Below, piece after piece: positions 13,301-26,649 of a DNA stretch of 64,000 nt. The translations under genes were made by a program, and so were the position numbers. The notes below the pieces were generated by a model. It worked only from the letters and a program-made list of their open reading frames with translations. It had not been told where the DNA came from and did not search any database. This DNA is from Camarhynchus parvulus (lineage: Eukaryota; Chordata; Aves; Passeriformes; Thraupidae). Each line of letters opens with the position of its first letter. Position 1 is the first letter of the stretch. The stretch spans positions 30,501,493-30,565,492 of the forward strand of contig NC_044573.1 in NCBI RefSeq assembly GCF_901933205.1, read 5' to 3'.

Positions 13301-15799
13301 GCCTGACTGTGCTCTCCCACGGCTTAACCAAGAGGCTGAAAGAGAGCCTTGAGCACTGCACCCAGAATGCCAGGCTCACCAATTTGTGTCACAGTTAGTG
13401 CATGACAGCCACACACAAGCTTTGAGCTTGCCCTTTCTTGGGGAATGGCAAGACCAGGAAAAAGCCTGCTCCGAGCCAGAGCAGGACCAAAAGGTCACAA
13501 CAGGGACATTTTTCAGACCACTACCATCAGCAACGAAATTACAAAGAACGTACTAGCGTTATTCCTACGCAACAGCTTCCCTTGTATTACAGGAACAACA
13601 ATCCTCAGATGCATTCCTTGTGCAGCATCACAGCTCCTCTCTCACACAGGGACCCCAGAGCCCAGGTACAGCCTCCTCCCACCCTCCAGCTAGGTCCACG
13701 GAATCTGAAGATGGTGTGTGCAGTCTCAGCTGGGGAAGGAACTGAGTCCCTCCAGACCACACATCCTGCTGTAACCAAACCCATCCAAGCTCTGCCCCTA
13801 CTCTGCACACTTCTTTCCCCATCCCACATCTTGCACACTCTTAACCTAAGAAGCAATTAGTCTTTATAGCACTGCTTAATCAAAGATAGCTGTGTGGTGA
13901 GTAAAGTCCCGACTCCTGCCCAGCTGTAAATGCCTGCAGCTCATTTTGCATAGTGCTTTGGGCCTCACTTTGTTGGCAGCTGAGCACAAGTTAGCATGGA
14001 GATAAGACTCTGAGAGCTGGCAGTCCTGCAGCCCCAAGCAGTGCTGGGCTGGGCTGGGCTGGCAGGGGTCTCAGGACAGAGCTTGGTGTTGGGAAGGCTC
14101 AGGAAGGTAAGCGAGGTTTACACAGTGGGGTCAGTACAGAGCTGGCAAGGACTGCAAGCAAACAGAATTCCCTGGATGAGAGCGGGCGTTGGCAGCTTCC
14201 GTAACACTCGCCAAGGGCCTGGATGTTGTACTGAACAAAAACAACCAAGATCTACACGTGTCCCATGGAAACCACCAGAAGCTATTTACTGGCTTCCTAT
14301 AGCCAGGGGCTGGTGCCTTCCTATTTGGACAGGGCACACAGGTGGTCCTGGGCTCCCTCTTTCCTGATGGGCTGGTCCCTGGGCCCTGCCTCTGCCAGGA
14401 GACCTGGGAATGAAGCTGGGCAGTGAAGAAGGTGCAGCACGCAGCACGGGAGTGGGTGAACGCGTGCCTTGTCCTCCGCACCCTAGCTTACCCCCATACC
14501 ACAACAAAGAATAAGACAGGTCAGGCCAGGGCAACAACAAAGCCCATGGCTCATCTTTAAAGAGGAAGAGGCTCATTAACACCTCCCAGCCCAAGACAAT
14601 GAGAGCAGCGATGCCATGCCGATGCCATGCTGGGGAATTGATGCCAGTAGTTAATTATGCAGCTTGGTGAGGAATGGAGAAGAGGGACAACTGCAGGACG
14701 GAGGTACCATACTGTCCTGTGTGCTGGTGCCACATCTGCTGATTAAAGCTGAAGTGAATTTCTTCAGCCTCCTCACTCCAGGTATCTGGTACAGCCTCTA
14801 CCTCTTGTCTGCACTAGTTGTGGACAGACAAGTCATCCTCCAAAGCATCTTTTGGGGCTGACGTTACAGCCCTTGGTGTTGAGAAGAAAGTGTCTTTGCT
14901 CCTTGAAAAGCCTTTTGGTGAGCCAAGAGCAAGCCTACCTGTCTTTTCCAGGAGCAAAAAACAACGGCAGGAGCAGGAGTGCTTTGGGGAGCATATGTGT
15001 GGTGTCAGCACTGGACTGACACTATCAATGGCCCATGAGCTGCACAAAGACAACCAGTGAGCCCAAGGGAAAAGCATCCCCGCACAGTCACATCCTGAGA
15101 CAGCTTTGTAGAGAAGGCAGGCTCGAGGGAGCCTGAGGCTGTCCAGCAGCTTGCAGGTGCTGGTGAGTGGGAACAATGTCACCAAGCCAGGATGCAGTGC
15201 AGAAGGGGAGTGGGATTTCCCATGTCGGCACTCACAGAAGTCCCTCAACTCTGTCTGCTCACAACAGGCAACTGAGGGGCCATTGGGTTGTTTTCTGTTT
15301 TGGAGCAGTCGGGAAGTGCATCCAGCTGTGGCCAACAGCTGCACAAATTCCTTCTGCAGCCCCTAGCCCTGGGATCAAGGACACAGGCTTTACTTGTCTG
15401 CGATCCCACAGCTCAAGGGCTTAGCTGCTGCTGCCTTCCCACACAGTCTGCAATTCCACAGCCCATTCCCGAGAGGCAGATGGGAGTGCTGGTGAGTACA
15501 GGCAGGGACTGTGTTGGTCTGGCACTATTAGCATCTAGCAGGGGTGTGAACCTCAGATTTAAAACTACAGAGGTGAGGAGGAGGACAGCACAAAAGGGCT
15601 CCACAGGAGCTCTTGGCACTTCTGCCTGGACCCGCTCTCCATTAACGCTGACGGCCTACTCAGGAATGGAAATAAACACTCACTGAAATCATCCCACAGC
15701 CAACCGGGAGGATTTTCTTGAGCAGGACGTGGGGCAACCCCGACCCAGCAGTTTTTCTGCCAGCCAAGGGGGCTCTGCCCCACTTCTCGCACAGCAGCA

Positions 15800-16760
15800 C
15801 ATGGCACCGTGCCCACGCACCTGCCAGCGGGTCCCCCCACACCCGCGGCTGAGGCAGGCTGGCATTCACTGCCGTGCACACGCACCCCCGGCAAGGATGT
15901 GCACCTCTGCAGCCGCAGGACCGCGGCACAAACCCCTCGGTGCAGTCCTGCATCCCAAGTATCAGAGCATCACTGCGCTCCGCATCTCCAGAGCCACACG
16001 CCGGAGCAGCTCCGCTTCGCATCCCCAAAACGACATGCTCTCCCCGCGGCAGTGACTATGAGAGGGGATTTGTAGTTGCCGTGCAAGGTAGCAAGGAAGG
16101 ACACCCCCGAAAAGCAGCATCTATGCATCGCACACCCCTCGCCCGGTCCCCCAAGCCGCGACTCGCACGCCGCCTCTCCGCACGCTGTGACACCGAGTCC
16201 TGCGCTCGGGGAATCCCCCGGCTCCCTCTGAAGGTTCCCCACGCATCCGGCAGCTCTGAAACGCCGCGCGGAGCCTCGGAGGGAGCCGGGGTGGCCAAAA
16301 GCTCGGCGACTTTGAGCCAGTACCTGGAACTGGAGCGCGCACCGCTGCCTGCCGTCTGCTTCTGTCCCCGGTGGGGATGGAAACCCGCCGCCTCCGAACC
16401 GCGCTCTAAACTCCGCCTTCAGTGCCACGCGGTTCCCGCGTGGGAGAGGCGGCGGGTTTTCCCGCTTCCCGCCCACTCCCCGTTCCCCTCGGCCCCGGGA
16501 GAAGGCGGCTGGGAGGAGCCGCTCTCCCTCCGCGGCAGCCGTGCGCACCTCGGGGCGAACCCACCTGCGCCGCGCTCCCCGCGCCGCCCGGCGCCCCGCC
16601 GCCGTCCCCAGCCCGGCCCGCCCGCCCCTGGCTCCCCCCATTTCCGCGCCTACCATCCCCGCCCCCTGTACTGGCGGGAAACCCTCCGGGCCGCCGCCGC
16701 TGCTTCTCGGGGGAAGGAGCGCAAAGCAAGCGCCCTCTAACTCCGGAGCCGCACCCAGCA
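15800..16760. promoter_or_regulatory. Orphan CpG island
   Basis: Nearly 1 kb of CpG-dense DNA, most extreme at 16,100-16,740, in the middle of the gap between SLC29A1 and the spectrin-like gene. On the minus strand a donor-like CTCCAGTTCCAG|GTACTGG sits near 16,326, so it could be an alternative far-upstream promoter and non-coding exon of SLC29A1 or a non-coding RNA promoter. Open frames of 260-290 codons on both strands follow from GC content and have no recognisable protein features. Confidence 0.45.
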
Positions 16761-16935
16761 CCGGGCTTCTCTTAATGTCCGTGCATTAGTAGATATTACA
16801 GCTCTAAAGGGAGCCATGCATTAAATTATAGCTCTAAATGGAGTGTGAACTGGCCTCTAGTTCCTCGCTTGTCCCCCATGCTGCGTTCTAATTCAGACGA
16901 AAACACACTGCTGGCAGTCACCACATAAGGGTGTG

Positions 16936-17228
16936 ATATATATACATATATATCACACATATATGGCATATATATAGCTATACATATATATACACATCCA
17001 TATATATGTAAACATATATGTATGTATATATGTACACACAAATACACATATGCATGTTTATACACACACACACAGTCATATATATCTATATCTATATCTA
17101 TGTCTATATCTATATGCAAAGGCACCTTATTTTCGGCACCAAGGGCTGTAACATCAGCCTCAGAAGATGCCTTGCATACATGTATTTATGTGTGTGTTTA
17201 AATATATATTATAAATATATATAAAATA
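16936..17228. repeat. AT-rich microsatellite tract (TA and TATATC motifs)
   Basis: Runs of TATATACATA-type repeats are followed at about 17,078-17,115 by TATATC/TATGTC hexamers, with a short unique interruption (about 17,116-17,190) and then more ATATATT-rich sequence. Compound microsatellite; its open frames (repeated Asp-Ile) are artefacts. Confidence 0.85.
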
Positions 17229-17242
17229 AATTTCTTGAGTTA

Positions 17243-17338
17243 GTGATCTAGTGGGTGTCATCCCTGCCCATGGCAGGGGGATTGGAACTTAATGGTCCTT
17301 AAGGCCCCTTTCAACCCAAACCATTTACGATTCTGTAA
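17243..17338 (+). repeat. CR1 LINE 3' end fragment
   Basis: The sequence carries the signature of an avian CR1 3' terminus: 'tccctgcccatggcaggggg', 'attggaacttaatggtcctt', then 'tcaacccaaaccat' and a terminal ATTCTGTA-type octamer. Only about 95 bp is present, as expected for 5'-truncated copies. It abuts the AT microsatellite. Confidence 0.85.
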
Positions 17339-17349
17339 GTCACAGAAAG

Positions 17350-20300
17350 AATTGAAGACAGCTTTTTGCACTGTGTATTCCTGGTGGTGCTACCCAGGAT
17401 GGCAGGCAATGTGCAGAGCCCTGTGCACCCTAGCAATCCCCCTGTATTTGGAGGACATAAGTACTGTGTGTATTCAGTATCCAAAGGACAGGCACACACT
17501 CTAAGATTAGTTTCTTATGGCTGCTGCCTCCAGGTTTCTCTCTCTCCAGAGCTGATATCTACTCTGCTGAGATCACAACATGTTACTCAGCTGAAGTGCA
17601 AACGTGGAGGGTTCCCCAGGTACTCTGTCCCCCAGCAGAGGGGAGTGCACCTGAATTTAACCTTATATCTGTGCGGTTAAACAGTGACAGATTTTTTTTT
17701 TTTTTTTTTTGTAGCTGGGTGTTTAAAGGAAAACCGGGCCCTCCTGGCTCTCTCCATTCTCTGTGCTGTGCAGGCACAGGCAGTGGCACCAGAAAGTCCC
17801 TGAAGCAGCTTTGACTATTAAAACATTTGTTCCATTAATAAACACCCTCAGAAAATTCTCTGCAGATGGTGATCCGTTTGGGTTGGAAATTAAAACCAGA
17901 AGTTAAAACACCCCCAAAAGCTCTGGCAGATTCTCGTTCTCACGCTCTCTCAGCAAGATGATCCCTAACTCACATCTTCCTGCAAAATCCAAGCACCAAG
18001 CTTGTATTTTAAGACAGACCTACAAAACATTACCACGTAAGCAAAAAGTCCTCAAAGCCCAAGAAAAAGGCAGTGGTAACAGGCTGAGACACCTACCAGT
18101 GCTTTCTGATCTGCAACAATGACACTGCGAGTCTCACCCTGAGGGAAAAGACCTCTTCACTGATCTGCTCAGAGGTAGCCTCTGCAGCTGGATCTCTCCC
18201 TCTGCACTGGCCATGGATATTTGTCATGGTTATGGGCTTCTGGGGGCAGGTGGTAGGGTACACCAACAACATGAGCAGAGCACAGACAATGCTGCCAGAT
18301 AGTACAACAGGACGCTCTTTCCTTAAATTTAAGATCCATATCAGATCAAATTAAATTTAAAAGCTCTCATCTCCAATTAAAACTCCCAGGCTGCATCTCC
18401 CAGGCAATGACAGATCCAAGCCTTGGGCCTGCCTTTCCTCAGCCCCCTTTCTGTAAGCCATTCTGATCTGGAAAGTCTTCTGGGTAAGCTGCAACAGAGA
18501 CAAGACCTCCCTTCTCCCCACCTTGCTTCATCTTTTCTCTCCTCTCCTATCTCCTCTCTTCTCTGCAAAATGCAAACAAAACAGAAAAGCAAGGTCACCT
18601 GCTTGGGATGTCTTATGTCACCTCCTCTCTAGTTTTGAGATGTGCCATTTTGTCACCCACAGAGCCCTACAAGCCCCCTTAGTTGTCCCTGGAATATGGA
18701 TGCCAGAGCAGCTTGGGCACCGTGTTTCTCCTTGTGATATCCACACTTGCTGCTCAGCAGCATGAGCTAGAATTTGAGCATCTCTAGAGTTTTGTTTTTC
18801 TATATAACCTCCAACTTTAGCACAGACTAAAAGCTGTCTTCAATTCCCCCAGGAACTTGAACCCAGGGTCCAGATGGGCGCTGCCCAGCCAAACTGACAC
18901 TTGTGGCTCCAGAAGCCAGGACAAGGCTCTCAGCCTCAACCATTATAACCTCAGACCCCATCGGGAGGAGAAACACCACAAAATTTACCTTTGAGTGGAT
19001 ATTCCAGGAAATTTCTCCTTCAGGACAGGGTGGGTGTAGCCGCTGCCTCACCCCAGGCTTTCAGCAGCAGGGCCGTAGCACTTACCCGTACCAAAGCACA
19101 GGATTAAATGTTCTCTAATTTGCAGCTCTGGTCCTGTCTGCACAGCCACTCCCCAATCACCGGAATCAAACCTCTCTCCATAGAGACGCTCTCACTGGAG
19201 ATGGGGGATGAAATCCATTAGCGCTGAGCAGCGTCCCAGCCGCTGGTGACCGCAGGCAGACAGGAGGCCAGCAGACAGACAGACAGACCCCACGGGAGGC
19301 ACGGACAGGGGCGGCTTCCAGCTCCTAAGCACAGCACTGGCTGCTGCCCTGCACAGACCTGTGCCCCCACCCATAACCAGCCTGCAGGACAGGGTCTAAC
19401 AATGTATTCTCTTGTGCAGGCAGAAGACCTGGAGCAAGCAAGACACCGTGAGGTGAAGCAGGCTAAGTCTGGGAGAGAATGTGTCCTTTAAAATTCAGCC
19501 CTGGCTGCTGCAAGACAGGAGACATTTTGCTCAAAGTTCTCTTCTCTGTAGAGGCACTTTAGCCCCTCAGGGAGCTCAGCTGCTCCCAAGAGCGATGTAA
19601 GTCCTTGGGTTGTGTAATGTCAATAGCAGCATGCATTTTCAGAGGGGTGACACCTCCTCTATGGTATGTGGGAAGGTAACAAATTGCACAGCCAATAACA
19701 ACTCATTTATTGCCCCACAAACATGAGCTCTTGCTACAGGGCCAAGTGGCCTTGCTTCATCTTGGCAAAGGTGTTGCATTTGAAGAACCCTCTGCTCCCT
19801 CGTGGCTCTCATGTTATCATCTTCACCTCTGTGTGTACAATAACAAACCTCCTAGAAATGGCAAACAGCTACAAAAATAGTCTCTGCTCTGAACTGGAAA
19901 CAGCTGTGCTTTGCCCAGCCCCGATACTGGGCCTACCACTGGATGACCCACAGAGCTGGGTGTTTCTCCCCTGTGTAATTCGGGCAAGGAGAAAAGGCAG
20001 CCTCGAGTGGGGCCCGGGGGCTTGCTGTGTTCCCACCCTCTCCATCCCCAAAGCATCAGCTCAGAACACGCTGCTGCTGTTGGCAGATTGCTGCACTCCC
20101 CAGAGCAAAGGGAGAAAGCAAGGGAGGAAGGCAGCCAGCAAAGCCTCTCCCTTACATAAATAAGGCTGGGAGTCCCATGGACATGTTTGTGGGGCTGTAG
20201 CTGCCCAGAACATGCTGGTGGGGCTGAAGCTGCCTAGCCCTTTGAGTTTTCTTTCTGAAAATTCGGACATGCACTGCAGGCATTGCGATGCCATCACCTG

Positions 20301-23300
20301 GAGCTCAGTTTGTACGCTCTGCTCACAGCTAGTTTGTGACAGGCAGAACAAACAGGCAAAGTGCTCTCCCTTCAGTGGCGCTTGCTGCCAAACCTTTCAC
20401 AAAAGCTGCTTTTTTTTTCCCTCCTTCCCTGCTTTAACTAAAGCTGTGAAATCCAAAAAGGGGAAAACAAACAAACAGCTGGTTTGGAAAGCAAGAGCAA
20501 AAAGGGAGATTTATTCCAGGCAGAGGTAATTGCATCATAAGACCTAAAGGAATATTTTTAGTGCCTCTTGGGCAATATCAGAGTTTTAGGGCTTGAGGAG
20601 CTAGGCAGTATTTGCAGGCAGTTAATGTTTCCAGAATCCTTTACACTTGGCACCCACGTCCACCGTTTTCCTTGGAGATTTGCAAGCACTTTGGAACCAT
20701 ACATTAATTAACCCACCAGCCCTCCTCTGCAGTGAGATTTCTCTTTCCCTGATGTGCCTGTGCTAGGGACAGGGTAAACTGAGGCACAGCAAGGCCATCA
20801 GCCTGCAGCAGAGCTGAGGCCAGGGGGCTGCATGCCATCCAGCTCTCCCTTCCATTGCAAAAGCACCCTTCCCTTTGTGAGCATGACCCGCACTGACTGC
20901 GTTTCCCTCCATTAGATGGGAATTGGATGCTGCCTGCCCCATCCCAGAGGAAGGCATGGGCAGGTCGGATCATAGAGCCTCTGCGCTGGCCCTCAGTGCC
21001 CCAGAGCAGAGAAACAGAAAGCCAGTATGTCTGAAAGGCAGAGCAGGCAGGCAAGAGTGGAATGGCAAACAGATTAGCAGCTGTATCCAAGTGCCTGCAT
21101 GTGTGACAAGGCAGCTGCACGGGGAAAGGGGGAAAAGGGGCATTTTAATCAGTCACATGAAGGGAAACATAGAAGATGCTGAACCTCTGTCAAGTGTCAG
21201 CAGGTTTTTAATCTATTAGCTAATGAGGGCAACAAAACCTACTACAGGCTCTTGGGAATCCAGTTAAAACAAGACTGCAGTGATCATGGATGCTTTGATA
21301 GCCAACAAAGCACCTCAGCCTGTTGCTGAGGTCAGCGAATGGCTCGGGGACTGATCATTTTAGTTTTGCTATTCCCTTGCTGGTCCTGGCTGGCCCTGGA
21401 GCAGGATCCTGGCTGAAGAGCAGCTGGCAGACTCTTTTTGGGGTGGGAGATCTCCAGTCATTGCTTGCAGAACTCCTGACGGTGATCTCTGGGCTCTTGG
21501 TGCCCTGCCCTGTATTTTGGGATGAGGTGGTAGGACAGAGGTCATGCTCACCTGTTGGCCTGAGCCTTGCTGGGACGAGCTGGGGAAGGAGTGGGCTGCG
21601 ATACCCTCCTGAACTCTGCTTGTGGCACAGAGATCCAGCTGGCACATCACTGCTTGCAGGGAGCCAGGCAGACCTCCAGCATTCTGTCGTCCCTCTGCTT
21701 CCTTGCACGGCTCGACCTGCAGGGATTAAGTCAGGCAGCCGCCTGTGACTTCTTCACTAGTGGCCTGAGGGCAGCAGGACCTTGCTGCCAGCAGCAGCAG
21801 CAGCCCTGGATGAAACCCTGCAAGGAAAGGCAGGGGAGACAGAGGCCCTTGCTGCCCCTGCCACCTCCCCATGCTAAGTATCACCTTTCACTGGTAGCAC
21901 TGAGGTGCAATGTGGTGACACCACTACCCCCGAAGCACTCACAGCCCTGGTGAGCAAATGGTCTGGAGACACGACAAGGAAGGGCCTCCACACGCCTCCA
22001 GCCCAGTGGCAGGGCCATGGGTGTTTTCCAGCTGGGCAAGCAGAAACAAATCCAATTGTCCACTGATTGGACACAGCTCAGCAAGGGGCCCATGGTGCCT
22101 ACAGAGCTCCTGGGACCTGGCATGGACAGTGGGGTCCAGTCCAGCTCCAGCCCCCTCTCAGGCTGCTGGAAGTGGGAGCAGCCTGCCCCAGTGGAACAGC
22201 AGCATCTTTGGGACACAGGACATCTCCCTGCTGTCAGGCTGGGGGACACAAGCCCCTCTGCTCAAGCCACTTCTGAGGGTCTCCCATCCTCACCATCTCC
22301 TGGGCACAATCCAAGCAATCCCTCCCTTCTCCCTCCTCATCCCCATCCCTCTGCCTCCCTCCCTGCACTGCTGCTGCCCTCTCCTGAGCTCCAGCTGCCC
22401 ATTTGCTTTCTCCTACCAGCATTAGGGGAGTAAATACTGACTAATGGTACCAATTAGCAGCTGAGCTGCTGGGTGCTAGTTACTGAGTGACAGCTGTGCC
22501 GCCACAGGCCAAGGGTGAAGTGTTACCTCACTGCAGGCAGTCTCCACCTGTCAGGGCCCAAGCTGAGACTTGGATAAATTCAAGACACACAGTTCAGGCT
22601 CCCACTTGTAGCAGAGGAGGCAGGGTTCACCCCTGGCTCAGCGGCAGGCAGGAACACCCTGTGGCATTCAGGGCACAGACCACTCCAAGCACCCTGTCAT
22701 GGTGTCACTCCAGGTCTCCTTGGCTGAGGATGGAGCTGGTGCTGGCAGAGGGACCCACTCTATAGCCAAGGTCATCTGGCCCATTGAAGCAGTGCCGGGG
22801 GCATATCCTCCTCCTTAACTGGCAGCAGCAGTCTCCCACGATGGAGCACAGCCATTAGGAAATAAGTGGCTGGCACTCAGCCACACTTGTAAAACACCGC
22901 AGGGGAGCTGTGCGCTGCTGGGAACCAGGGACCCTGGTGAGAGGAAGAGGGGTGGCAGCTGCTGTGTGGTCCCGGTCCCCCTTTGACAAAGTCCCTCCAC
23001 AGCCCAGTGGAGCCAGGTACCCAGTGACTCCCAGGGTTTCTGAGAACCATCTAAAAGGCACAAGGTGGCTTTCTGTAGGATGGGTGAATGCTGGTTCTGG
23101 AGGATAGCCTGAAGCCATGGCTCCCCATCAGCCTCCCCGAGGCACCTTGGTGGCAGCAGACAGAGCCATGCTCCAGCTCTCCAGGAATGCTGCTGCACCC
23201 AGAGTCTGCCCACCCTGAAGGGCAGGGCCCAGGTGCCTACCTGTTCTCCCAGCCAGCCTGCTCCCTGGGCAGTCTCTCTGGTCACCCCGTGGCACCACGG

Positions 23301-23850
23301 GGACCATGGCACACAGCCACTTGCAGAGACGAGGGCTCCAAACACAGGTCCAGAGCTCTCCCAGCCGTGCCAGCCCTGGTCTGTGCCTGGCCCAACATTT
23401 GCTGGCTGGCGTGGAGGAATTCCGCTCTGTGCAAATGTCTGGCAGGGCTGACTAAATCCTGTCTGGAGACTAAGTCCATCCAGTCATACTTTCCCCTTTG
23501 GGCGAATCAGCAGCGAGCTGCGGCTGAATGCTCCTAAACATCCCCCAGGGAGGTCTCCAGGAGGGCCCTTTCCCACAGCTTCCAACAGTACCAGCCGTTC
23601 ATCATTTCTTCTCCTTGCCAGTCATGCTTCCGCGGGTTCCCAGGCTGAAACGAGGCCCCCAGGCCACCCAGTGGAGCACAAACATGGGACATCAAAAGAA
23701 GGGCAGGCCAAACCCATGACCAGCAGCCCAGCTGCCAGGGTACCGCTGGGACTGCCCTCCCCCGCTTCCTCAGCCCCTCTACAAAGCCGAGAGTCCACCG
23801 GTGGGCAGAGGATGCTCTAGCACGGACCAGGGAGGAAGGAGCCCCTGGGG
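17350..23850. other. Intergenic DNA without a recognised gene
   Basis: No exon, RNA gene or further mobile element recognised on either strand. It includes a 19-T homopolymer at 17,692-17,710. The many short open frames show no domain or conserved motif known to me. Confidence 0.55.
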
Positions 23851-24101
23851 GGCCCTGCACCCCTCACACGACGGGCTGGGGTACGCGGCTGGGAGCCTGC
23901 AATGCCCCGCGGCCATGCTGCCGGGGGAGCGCGGCAGAGTTTCCCTGTCCCTGGGAGAGGCACTGGCGTCTGGCCCCTTCCCACTCCCTTTGCAGAGCTG
24001 CCCCATCCCGAGTGGCTCCGGGGGCCGCCCCGGCTCGGCGCTGAGCCCCCAAACTCATCGGCGGGCGCGGGCCGGCGCTGCCGCCTGGCGGCGTGACCGG
24101 G

Positions 24102-24312
24102 AGGGCGCTCCGGGAGCACGGGGAGCGCACTGGGGAGCGCACGGGGAGCGCACGGGGAGCGCACGGGGAGCGCACGGGGAGCGCACGGGGAGCGCACTGG
24201 GGAGCGCACGGGGGGCGCTCCAGGAGCACCGCACGGGGAGCGCTCCGGGAGCACGGGGAGCGCACGGGGAGCGCACGGGGAGCGCTCTGGGAGCACGGGG
24301 GGCGCACGGGGA
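24102..24312. repeat. GC-rich 11-bp minisatellite with G-quadruplex pattern
   Basis: About 19 tandem copies of an 11-bp unit, consensus GAGCGCACGGG, with variants carrying ACTGGG, CTCCGGG or CTCTGGG. The plus strand shows runs of three to four G at 11-base spacing with 7-base AGCGCAC loops, which fits the usual G-quadruplex pattern. It lies in a wider CpG island (about 23,850-24,400). The unit contains no stop codon and 11 is not a multiple of 3, so several frames stay open; none is a protein. Confidence 0.9.
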
Positions 24313-24399
24313 AGGAATTAGCCGGGCGCGAGCTTAAGCGGCTCCGCGGAATGCGGGAGCCAGCGTGGGGAAGCAGCGTAGGGGGAGCGCAGAAGTGGC

Positions 24400-26600
24400 G
24401 AGCTGGTGGCTGGTGGGAGAGGGTCTGGCATTCCACGGTGGGGAGGCATCCCAAGCTACCCCTCGGGCAGGGCAAGTACGGCCCTGAGCACTAGGGTGAG
24501 CGTCCTCATCCACCATGAGGATGAGGAGGCAGTGAGGGGCAGCAGGGAGATGGGGGAATAAACGGCACTGGGATCCAAGTGCACAAAGGGGGACAGGGCA
24601 CCCCGAAGTGTGGGCTTGTTGTGTGCACTGTGCTAACCCATGGAGGGACTGGGGATGAGTGGCAGCTGGGAAATCTGGGAGTAAGCAGGGAAGTCCGAGG
24701 GCAGAAGCAGGAGGTTTTTGTTTGAAGATGGTTTAAAGAAGCAGAGGTTGCCTACAGGTAACACACTGTGCAGAAGGGCAGGGCTAGTGTTAGGAAGCAG
24801 ATTTCAGGGCCAGGATGGATCACCTGAGGACATAAGACTGTGACAGCCACCCCGAACACGGTAGCTGTTCTGCAGGGCTGTGCTTGCTGCAGGCCACAGA
24901 TGAAGGAGTTCTGAGTGGTCCCCTGCTGGGAACCCCAAGTTCTGCAGGGATGGGATGAGAAAAGGCTTGAAGTGCACCTCCTCAGCATAGGTTGCTTCTC
25001 GAAAGGCAGCTTGCCTGCTTCTCTCCTTGTTCCTGGGCTGTGAGACATCCAGGACCACCCTGTGCCAGGGACCCAGTGCCTCAGGGACAAGAGGGGCTCC
25101 CGGCACTACCCTCCCAGGGACTCAGGGCCTCAGGCTTTATTCTGTACATCCATCCTCAGCTGATAGGGACTCAGTCTCCAGGGAAACAGCCTCCTCTTCT
25201 AACACTGCTCCCCAGACCCAGTAAATCTCTTTTCTGGTAAGCCAGATGACAAAAGTCAGCCCGGACAATAGTGGTGGCTGGCTTCCCACAAAGATCCCTC
25301 TTCTGGGGAGGAGCTGCAGACATCACCAACCCCCTATCTTTCTCCACTCTCCACACAGGATCTGCCTGCCATCTCCAGAGGGTGCAAGCAGGTGGGAAAG
25401 TCTCTTCTGACTTTTGCTAGTGCTGTGTCCTAGCAAAGTTGGGAAGCTTCACAGCAGAGCTGAGCTGCTATGCAGTGCCCAGCAGTGCTGCTGCTGACCC
25501 TGCTTTGCATCTGCAGTCACAGGGGTGCTGGGTTCCCTGCAAAAAAGCAGGCTTCTCAAGAAGGAAAAGAGCTCCACAAACCCCTAGCTTTCTGGAGAGC
25601 CTTGGAGGGAGGGTCTTGTTGCTGGTAATAGCTCAGGGCAGGGCTGCCTGCTTGGATGGAGGACAGGCTTCTCTGCCACTGCTGCTGGGTGTCTCCCATC
25701 CTGCTGGTCCCAGTGACATCCAGCTTGCCTTCAGGGATGCTCGGGGCATTCCTGGCAGGGAATGGCAGGACTTCTTATACATCTGTGCAGAAAACAGGGC
25801 AGCACAGCTGGTGCTCCTCCATCGTATCCTCCATCACCTTCTCTGCACAAGCCTGAGGACCATTAATAAATTTCACTACCTCCTACCACCCAGCTGTGCC
25901 AGATTCCCTCACTCCCTACATTTTCTGATCCATTTCAGCCCCTACAGCACCTGCTCCTCCCTTCCCAAGACAGCACCAGGGCACTGAAGGGATAAGGACA
26001 AAAAGAAGCAGTGGGGACTCTGTTTTCTAACTTCTTGCACTAAGACTTTCACAGGAGCAGCAGAGCAGTGCCCTGACCTTGAGAGGCACCGCTAATTTAG
26101 ACTGATTTGAGTCAAGGGCCGTGCTACAAACCCTGCTCTGTCTGTACCTTCACCTCTCTTCCGTCTGCACGCGAGGTCAGGCTCCTCCAAACAAGCCTTG
26201 GGCCATGCCTTGGACTCAGAATGCAGCCAGGACCTCTGCCCTGGGCCAAATCACACCGAGGGCAGCCCGGGAATGGTGCCTGGGGAGAAAGGACCTGCAT
26301 GGGGAATGGTGCAAGGGGGCAGGGCAAGCTCCCAGCGGTCAGCCTACAAATAGAAAGGGTCATGGGAGAGTGCCCAGCTACTGGGACAAAGGGCCTGCAA
26401 GAGGCCAATGGGGTTGTAGAAGCTGTTCTGGCAGGGAGGTGAGCGGTGGCAGAGCGCCAGGAACCCCAAGAACGGGGAGGTCTCCCTGGAGGAGTTCCCT
26501 GTGGTGCAGGCACCCCCGAGGCCATACAGGAACGTGTGACTGGCGGGTCAGGGAGGGAGCCAGCGCTCAGAGAAAGCTGGGACTGACACAGGAAGGTGGC
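24400..26600. other. Intergenic DNA without a recognised gene
   Basis: Unique sequence of ordinary composition between two CpG islands. I see no exon, RNA gene or repeat that I can name. Confidence 0.55.
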
Positions 26601-26649
26601 GGGGCCAGTAAGTGGTGGCCGTGCTAGTGGTCGGGTGACATCCCCGTGG

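Larger units (their letters stand above)
2600..15750. other. Intergenic or upstream region of SLC29A1 without a recognised gene
   Basis: I read both strands and found no exon with recognisable protein content and no RNA gene. Apart from an old CR1-like fragment near 5.7-6.0 kb it is unique sequence of moderate GC. One unusually long plus-strand open frame (9351-10397) is listed separately. Confidence 0.6.

Noticed and set aside
14947..15005. Second alternative SLC29A1 start exon ending in GKDR before TM1
   Set aside because: In phase, but it would add a long hydrophobic run before TM1, unlike the family, and the better match is much closer to the gene.
15874..16761. 288- and 263-codon open frames on opposite strands near 16.3 kb
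   Set aside because: They overlap each other in a CpG island, lack recognisable domains and are explained by high GC.
16826..17125. Open frame with repeated Asp-Ile codons
   Set aside because: Direct translation of the TATATC microsatellite.
24102..24312. Open frames with repeated Arg-Ser-Pro-Cys-Ala or Gly-Glu-Arg-Thr peptides
   Set aside because: They are translations of the 11-bp minisatellite, which has no stop codon and is open in several frames.
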